This document shows positions 59,826 to 64,000 of a stretch of DNA of 64,000 nucleotides, piece by piece (positions within the stretch are counted from its first letter, which is position 1; each line of letters opens with the position of its first letter). The DNA lies in the NCBI RefSeq assembly GCF_001557215.1, contig NZ_LSJM01000318.1:22339-86338 (forward strand), given 5' to 3'. Both the position numbers and the translations under genes were made by a program. The notes beneath the pieces are model-generated. The model had not been told where the DNA came from. It made no database searches and worked only from the letters and a program-made list of their open reading frames with translations. Source of the stretch: Sphingomonas sp. CCH9-E2. GTDB taxonomy: Bacteria; Pseudomonadota; Alphaproteobacteria; Sphingomonadales; Sphingomonadaceae.

Positions 59826-61883
59826 ATGATTACCCGTCCGGGATATGCCATCGCGATGCTGGCGCTATCGCTTCCGGGGCAGGTCCTTGCACAGGATCTG
59901 GCCCAGCCAGCTGCAGGGGGAGATTCACAGGATGACATCCTCGTCATTGCCGACGCGGATCGCACCCAGATTGATCGCAAAGCCTACAGGATCGTCGACA
60001 GTCCGCTGGCGCAGACGCTTAGCGCGGGAGATGTTTTGCGTCACGTGCCGTTAGTTCGAGTGACGCCCGAAGGGCAGATCAGCCTCGCTGGTGTTCCCGG
60101 CGTCCGTGTGCTGATCGACGGAAAGGATCATCCCGACATCAACTCATATATTCGCGCGCTGCCGACCGCTCGTGTCGAACGCGTAGAGGTCCTGACCAAT
60201 CCATCCGGAGAGTTCGGAGCGGATGGGAGCACGGGGATCATCAATATCGTCCTGAAGAAGCGCTTTGCGGACGGACTGAGCGGTGCAACAACGGCAACGG
60301 TTGACCGGTTTGGCGGGGTCGAGTTTCGCGTCGGCCCCGTATGGTCGAACAACAAATGGACGCTCACCGGCCTTGTCTCAGTGAGTGATTTGGTCGCGCC
60401 ACTCTACCAGATTAGAAGCTTGCACCCTGCGAACGCACCCGCTCAATTGCTCGAAGAGCGAAACGGGAACAATTTTTCGAGGTCCGTGACAGGAAGCGGA
60501 TCGGTGGCGCGCCGCTTAGAGGGTGAGGCGAGCCTTCAGCTGACATTGTTTGGCACGTCTTCGGACGGGAAGATCGAGCAGGATAATCGCTTTCCTCTCG
60601 GACCAAATAATGCTGTGACTACAACTGGTATGTCGCTTGGTGCTATTGACTTAAGCGCATACAGCGCGAGCCTCAGTTATCAGGATTCCTCGGGTCCGCT
60701 CGGCGGCAGCCTCTCTGCTAGTCTGACCTACGGTGTAACGGATCTGAACTCAGCGCTGGCAACAAAATCGGGCGGCTCTGTAGTCGTTGCAAGCAGCACC
60801 GGCTTTCACCAGTCGCGGCTGAATTTTGACCTATCTTCGAAGTTCAAATTGAACCAAGACATCCTCTCGATCGGAGTTCAGGTTGAGGACGGCGACACTA
60901 CAGGGTCGAGCGAATTCACCTATTTAGGCGTGGCAGTTCCGACAAGCTTTGCTTCGAGCACGAAATCATTTGGAAATGTTTCTAAGTATGACGCTTTTGC
61001 GACTTACCAGTTCAAGCTCCTGGACCTGAGTATCCTGCCCAGTGCGAGGATCGAAGCACGCGACTATGATTTTGACACAGGCGCCACCGGTTCGCGTTCG
61101 AGCGCCTATTTTCGCATCGCGCCGTCGCTCCATTTGGAGCTACCGGCAACAAGACGGCTTGCCGCGAAATTCAGCTACTCGCGCGCCTACACCTATCCCG
61201 CAATCTCGGACCTCGATCCTGCCCTTCAATTGTCGGGACCGCTGTCTGGACAGCGGGGCAACCCGCAGCTCCGACCTCAAACGACACAAACTTTTGAGAT
61301 TGGGGGCGATTGGTCCCTTGCCCCTCATCAGGTGAGCATTCTGCTATCGCGGCGTGTAACCGAAGATGTTTGGCTCACTCAACAAACTGTCGAGAACGGG
61401 GGCATCGTAGTTTCGCAGCAGCGAAATTTTGGGCAGCGCCATTCTAGCTCCGTCACGCTGGAGGCCAGCGGAACCTTGCTCGGGCCACTGAAGTACGAGC
61501 TGAGCGGATCGTGCTCCCGCATCCTATATCGTGAAGAGGGCGCGGCTGAGTTGAGTGTGTCGGAGTGTCTGGCCTCCGGTGCAATCAAATACCAGGAAAG
61601 GGACTTCAATTCCCCGCACGGCGACATGTTCGACTTCCGCATCGACTGGACCGGTGCCAGCAATGATCCATTGATGCGTGTCGCAGCCTATTGGTCCGCA
61701 GATTTAACGTGGGCACATCGGTTTACGCGGCGGATCTCGTCATCTCTCCAGATCAGCGATATCTTCGATACCAGCAATCGGCGGGTTAGCTATGAGACTG
61801 TCGGAGGGCGTATCGACCAGTTTGGTGGCAGCGATGCGCCACGGGTGAAGTTTTCGCTCACTTACCAGCTCGGTTCTCCATAA
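59826..61883 (+). CDS. TonB-receptor-like outer membrane protein of the RiPP locus
   Basis: 685 residues with a signal peptide (AIAMLALSLPGQVLAQ). A short plug (about 50-150: LAQTLSAGDVLRHVPLVRVT, VLIDGKDHPDINSYIRALPT, VERVEVLTNPSGEFGADGST) precedes a beta-barrel ending in KFSLTYQL. A DDILVI stretch may be the TonB box. It is smaller than typical uptake receptors. It could be the outer-membrane route for the product or its uptake or immunity receptor; sequence does not decide. Low GC like the rest of the operon, separated from the exporter by 190 nt with a possible 7-codon ORF at 59744. Confidence 0.78.
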   Translation: MITRPGYAIAMLALSLPGQVLAQDLAQPAAGGDSQDDILVIADADRTQIDRKAYRIVDSPLAQTLSAGDVLRHVPLVRVTPEGQISLAGVPGVRVLIDGKDHPDINSYIRALPTARVERVEVLTNPSGEFGADGSTGIINIVLKKRFADGLSGATTATVDRFGGVEFRVGPVWSNNKWTLTGLVSVSDLVAPLYQIRSLHPANAPAQLLEERNGNNFSRSVTGSGSVARRLEGEASLQLTLFGTSSDGKIEQDNRFPLGPNNAVTTTGMSLGAIDLSAYSASLSYQDSSGPLGGSLSASLTYGVTDLNSALATKSGGSVVVASSTGFHQSRLNFDLSSKFKLNQDILSIGVQVEDGDTTGSSEFTYLGVAVPTSFASSTKSFGNVSKYDAFATYQFKLLDLSILPSARIEARDYDFDTGATGSRSSAYFRIAPSLHLELPATRRLAAKFSYSRAYTYPAISDLDPALQLSGPLSGQRGNPQLRPQTTQTFEIGGDWSLAPHQVSILLSRRVTEDVWLTQQTVENGGIVVSQQRNFGQRHSSSVTLEASGTLLGPLKYELSGSCSRILYREEGAAELSVSECLASGAIKYQERDFNSPHGDMFDFRIDWTGASNDPLMRVAAYWSADLTWAHRFTRRISSSLQISDIFDTSNRRVSYETVGGRIDQFGGSDAPRVKFSLTYQLGSP

Positions 61884-62104
61884 GGTTGAGCACTTCGAAG
61901 CGATCCAGACGCGGCGAAATTGTATTGGTGGCGTGTCGCCCGACTTATCGGGACTCGTCTCGTAGGGGTCACCGCGAATCTGATGCCGTGAAGGCAGCTC
62001 TCTCGGTGGTGGCGCACGAGACTTTAATCCAGCGGAGGGCAACTACAATCGGTCACGAACCCGAAACCACCAGGCAAAATCCGACTCAAGTTCAGCTATA
62101 CTGA

Positions 62105-63322
62105 CTACGCTCGCTTACGAAACTTACCCTTGATCACAGCGCCGCCGACGCGGAGTTGATCGAGATAATCCGACCACCACTGCGCCATCCGCACCCGCTC
62201 CGCCCAATGAGCGCCACGATGGTAAGCAGCGCGCACCTTGTCCTTCTGGCCATGAGCCAGCGCGCGCTCGATGGCGTCGGGATGCCAGAGCCCGGATTCA
62301 TTGAGTAGCGTACTGGCCATCGCTCGGAACCCGTGACTGGTCATTTCGTCGTGCTCGAACCCCAGGCGGCGCAGGGCAACGTTCAAAGTGTTGTCCGAAA
62401 GTGGCCGCTTGGTTGTGTGAAGCGCCGGAAACAGAAACTCGCTTTCCCGGGCGAGCGATCGGAGGTCCTGAAGGAGGTATAGCACCTGTCGAGAAAGCGG
62501 CACCGCGTGTGCCTGTTTCATCTTCATTCGCTCAGCCGGCACGCGCCAGACCTTCTCCGCGAAATCGATCTCGCTCCACTTCGCTTGCCTCAATTCACCG
62601 GGCCGCAGAAACACGTGAGGTGCGATCCTCAACGCGTGAAGGGTCTCGGGTCGGCCTTGATAGCCATCAATCGCGCGAAGCAGTTCGCCAACCTTCTTTG
62701 GCTCGACGATTGCCGCATGGTGTTTGACGCGCGGGACAGTGAGCGCGCCGCGCAAAATGTCCGCCGGATTGCGCTCGGTGCGCAGCGTAGCGAAACCATA
62801 GCGGAAGACGCGTCCTGCGAACGACCGTAGCCTGAGCGCGGTTTCATGATGCCCGCGACGCTCGACACGCTTCAGCACATCGAGAAGCTCATGAGGCGTT
62901 ATCGAGGCAATTGGGCGCTTGGCGATGCCGGCCAAGAGTTCGAGGAACCAGCGAGCCTTTTTCAGGGTCGCCGGTGACTTTCCCTCCCGCTCCATCTTTT
63001 GGATATATTCCTCGGCCACGAGCCTGAAGGTCGTTTGGGCCGCCAGCTCGGCCTTCAGGCGACGCTGGCGCTTTTCCTCAACCGGGTCGATGCCATCGTC
63101 CAGCTCGGCCTTGGCCTCATCCCGCTTTCTGCGAGCTTGGGGCAGGGAAACGTCGGGGAAACTTCCCAGCGAAAGCTTCCGCTCGATGCCGCAACATCGG
63201 TAGCGGAAGCGCCAGAGCAACGCCCCCGATGGCTGCACCAGCAAGTACAAACCATCGGCATCGGCAACTTTATATGGACGCTCAGCCGATTTGAGTGATC
63301 GAATCTGCATAACCGTAAGCAT
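62105..63322 (-). CDS. int: P4-type tyrosine integrase
   Basis: 405 residues from the ATG at 63322; an upstream in-frame start gives non-family sequence. N-terminal DUF4102 (YKVADADGLYLLVQPSGALL, LGSFPDVSLPQARRKRDEAK), core-binding domain, then a catalytic domain with Arg in LRPGELRQAKW, H-x-x-R in SHGFRAMAST, and Tyr in AAYHRGAH. Such integrases insert into tRNA 3' ends; a tRNA 3' fragment lies 150 bp upstream. It probably mobilised the RiPP island to its left. Confidence 0.88.
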   Translation of the reverse strand: MLTVMQIRSLKSAERPYKVADADGLYLLVQPSGALLWRFRYRCCGIERKLSLGSFPDVSLPQARRKRDEAKAELDDGIDPVEEKRQRRLKAELAAQTTFRLVAEEYIQKMEREGKSPATLKKARWFLELLAGIAKRPIASITPHELLDVLKRVERRGHHETALRLRSFAGRVFRYGFATLRTERNPADILRGALTVPRVKHHAAIVEPKKVGELLRAIDGYQGRPETLHALRIAPHVFLRPGELRQAKWSEIDFAEKVWRVPAERMKMKQAHAVPLSRQVLYLLQDLRSLARESEFLFPALHTTKRPLSDNTLNVALRRLGFEHDEMTSHGFRAMASTLLNESGLWHPDAIERALAHGQKDKVRAAYHRGAHWAERVRMAQWWSDYLDQLRVGGAVIKGKFRKRA

Positions 63323-63472
63323 GGGGCCACGCCTCTTGCATCGTTCGTGGCCCCATGATTCGTGGCCCCTTTTGAGTGGGCCACGGCGGAACATAATGAG
63401 ATTTCATGGGACCGCCAAAAGCCATTTTACCGCAGATTTCTGCGGTTTTCTAGCCTTGTTCACGGTATGGAC

Positions 63473-63500
63473 TGGTGCCGCTTACAGGACTCGAACCTGT
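63473..63500 (-). tRNA. 3' tRNA fragment (T-arm, acceptor and CCA), attachment-site scar
   Basis: Reverse strand: T-stem ACAGG, loop TTCGAGT, CCTGT, then AAGCGGC, A, CCA. The first 48 or so bases of a tRNA are absent upstream, and no GCCGCTT 5' strand is seen. The acceptor sequence resembles tRNA-Thr of related bacteria. This is the att copy left by integration, not a functional tRNA. Confidence 0.6.
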
Positions 63501-63609
63501 GCTCCAATGAGTCGCCCTCCGCTGCAGTGATCGGACCGTCGCTTCGATCCGGGAGCCGATGAAATCCGCTCGCATCAAATGCGTCTCAAACCTCGAATAA
63601 AGTCTTTGT

Positions 63610-64000
63610 CTATCCGGTCGGCAGCACGCCGTGCGCTTCGGACACGATGTCGAACGCGATGCTGATACGCTCTTCGTCCAGCCCGCTTGGGATCGTCCAA
63701 TGCTCGTAGTGGGAGGGCGCCATCAACAGCATGCCTTCCTGAGGAACGTAGTGCGCGGACCGGATGACTTCCGTACGGAGCGATGCGGGCTGGCCGAACG
63801 CCAGTGCACCGGGCCCGTTGCCGGTGGAGACGGCTTTAGGCACGCGAACATAATAGACCCCGCTGAGCCACCCCAGCGGGTGAATATGCCCAGCTTCATA
63901 GGCAGCGTTTCGCTGAAGCAGACCCCATGGCCGAATGCGTGCTGCGGCGGGGCGTAATGCCGGCCACGGGTCAAAACCGGGCCGATCGACGGGCCGATAT
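63610..64000 (-). CDS. Putative 2OG-Fe(II) oxygenase (N-terminus beyond the window)
   Basis: The reverse frame is open from the window end to a TAG at 63610-63612, about 129 residues. It contains EAGHIHPLGWLSGVYYVRVP (the H-x-HP..LSGVYYV motif), then APSHYEHWTIPSGLDEERIS with IAFDIVSEAH. That is the PF13759-like putative 2OG-Fe(II) oxygenase family, often with TPR repeats N-terminal. Orientation and position beyond the att fragment suggest chromosomal backbone. Confidence 0.75.
   Translation of the reverse strand, partial: YRPVDRPGFDPWPALRPAAARIRPWGLLQRNAAYEAGHIHPLGWLSGVYYVRVPKAVSTGNGPGALAFGQPASLRTEVIRSAHYVPQEGMLLMAPSHYEHWTIPSGLDEERISIAFDIVSEAHGVLPTG

Noticed and set aside
1..64000. CRISPR arrays, rRNA operons, complete tRNAs, insertion sequences
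   Set aside because: Looked for repeats with regular spacing, transposase motifs and cloverleaf signals; none found by eye.

Overview
The window is GC-rich, densely packed DNA that looks like a Sphingomonadales alphaproteobacterium (Sphingomonas, Sphingopyxis or Sphingobium type). This rests on the TrbI/DUF2274 conjugation module, the FecI/FecR/TonB-receptor/lasso-isopeptidase set, a luxI-phyH pair and sphingomonad-style receptors and transporters. No rRNA, complete tRNA or CRISPR array was seen.

Layout: (1) 1-890: tail of a conjugative element (TrbI C-terminus, DUF2274 protein), a decayed reverse-strand gene and a tiny Cys-rich ORF. (2) 892-13356, all reverse: a complete assimilatory nitrate cluster, read as nasT-nasS, an attenuator leader, narK, an outer-membrane porin, nirB, nirD, nasA, cobA, moeA, mobA. 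It covers sensing, uptake, nitrate and nitrite reduction, siroheme precursor synthesis and molybdenum cofactor maturation. (3) 13.4-24.6 kb: integrase scar, a large MHYT hybrid histidine kinase, small stress-type ORFs, a PilZ protein, a frameshifted secreted protein, a PHB-depolymerase-like esterase, an SRPBCC/alcohol dehydrogenase/SDR operon, then about 1 kb with no intact gene.

(4) 24.6-34.0 kb: a lasso peptide locus. Forward: FecI sigma factor, FecR anti-sigma factor, TonB receptor and isopeptidase. Convergent: precursor A, fused RRE/peptidase B and cyclase C. The predicted core is precursor residues 23-43 with a Gly1-Asp8 ring. (5) 34.0-37.0 kb: luxR, a perfect 18-bp lux-box-like palindrome, luxI, a PhyH-type dioxygenase and a GntR regulator, pointing towards the lasso precursor.

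(6) 37.2-55.5 kb: a sugar and glycan catabolic block bracketed by two diverged direct copies of an alpA module (intact at 37.6 kb, frameshifted at 55.3 kb). It holds two large secreted proteins of unknown activity, an SGNH hydrolase, KDPGal aldolase, sugar dehydrogenase, aldose epimerase, ACS-type transporter, DgoK-type kinase, IclR regulator, DHDPS-family aldolase, enolase-superfamily dehydratase and a TonB receptor. Two promoters in it share an 18-nt palindromic motif.

(7) 55.8-61.9 kb: the most novel-looking locus, visibly lower in GC than its surroundings. A radical SAM/SPASM enzyme, two Cys/Asn-rich precursors with related double-glycine leaders, a C39-peptidase ABC exporter and an outer-membrane receptor form a RiPP cluster that I cannot assign to a named class. 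The enzyme's natural C-terminus seems to lie in another frame ending in an ATGA overlap with the first precursor. (8) 62.1-64.0 kb: a P4-type integrase next to a 28-nt 3' tRNA fragment (attachment-site scar), then a 2OG-Fe(II) oxygenase running off the window.
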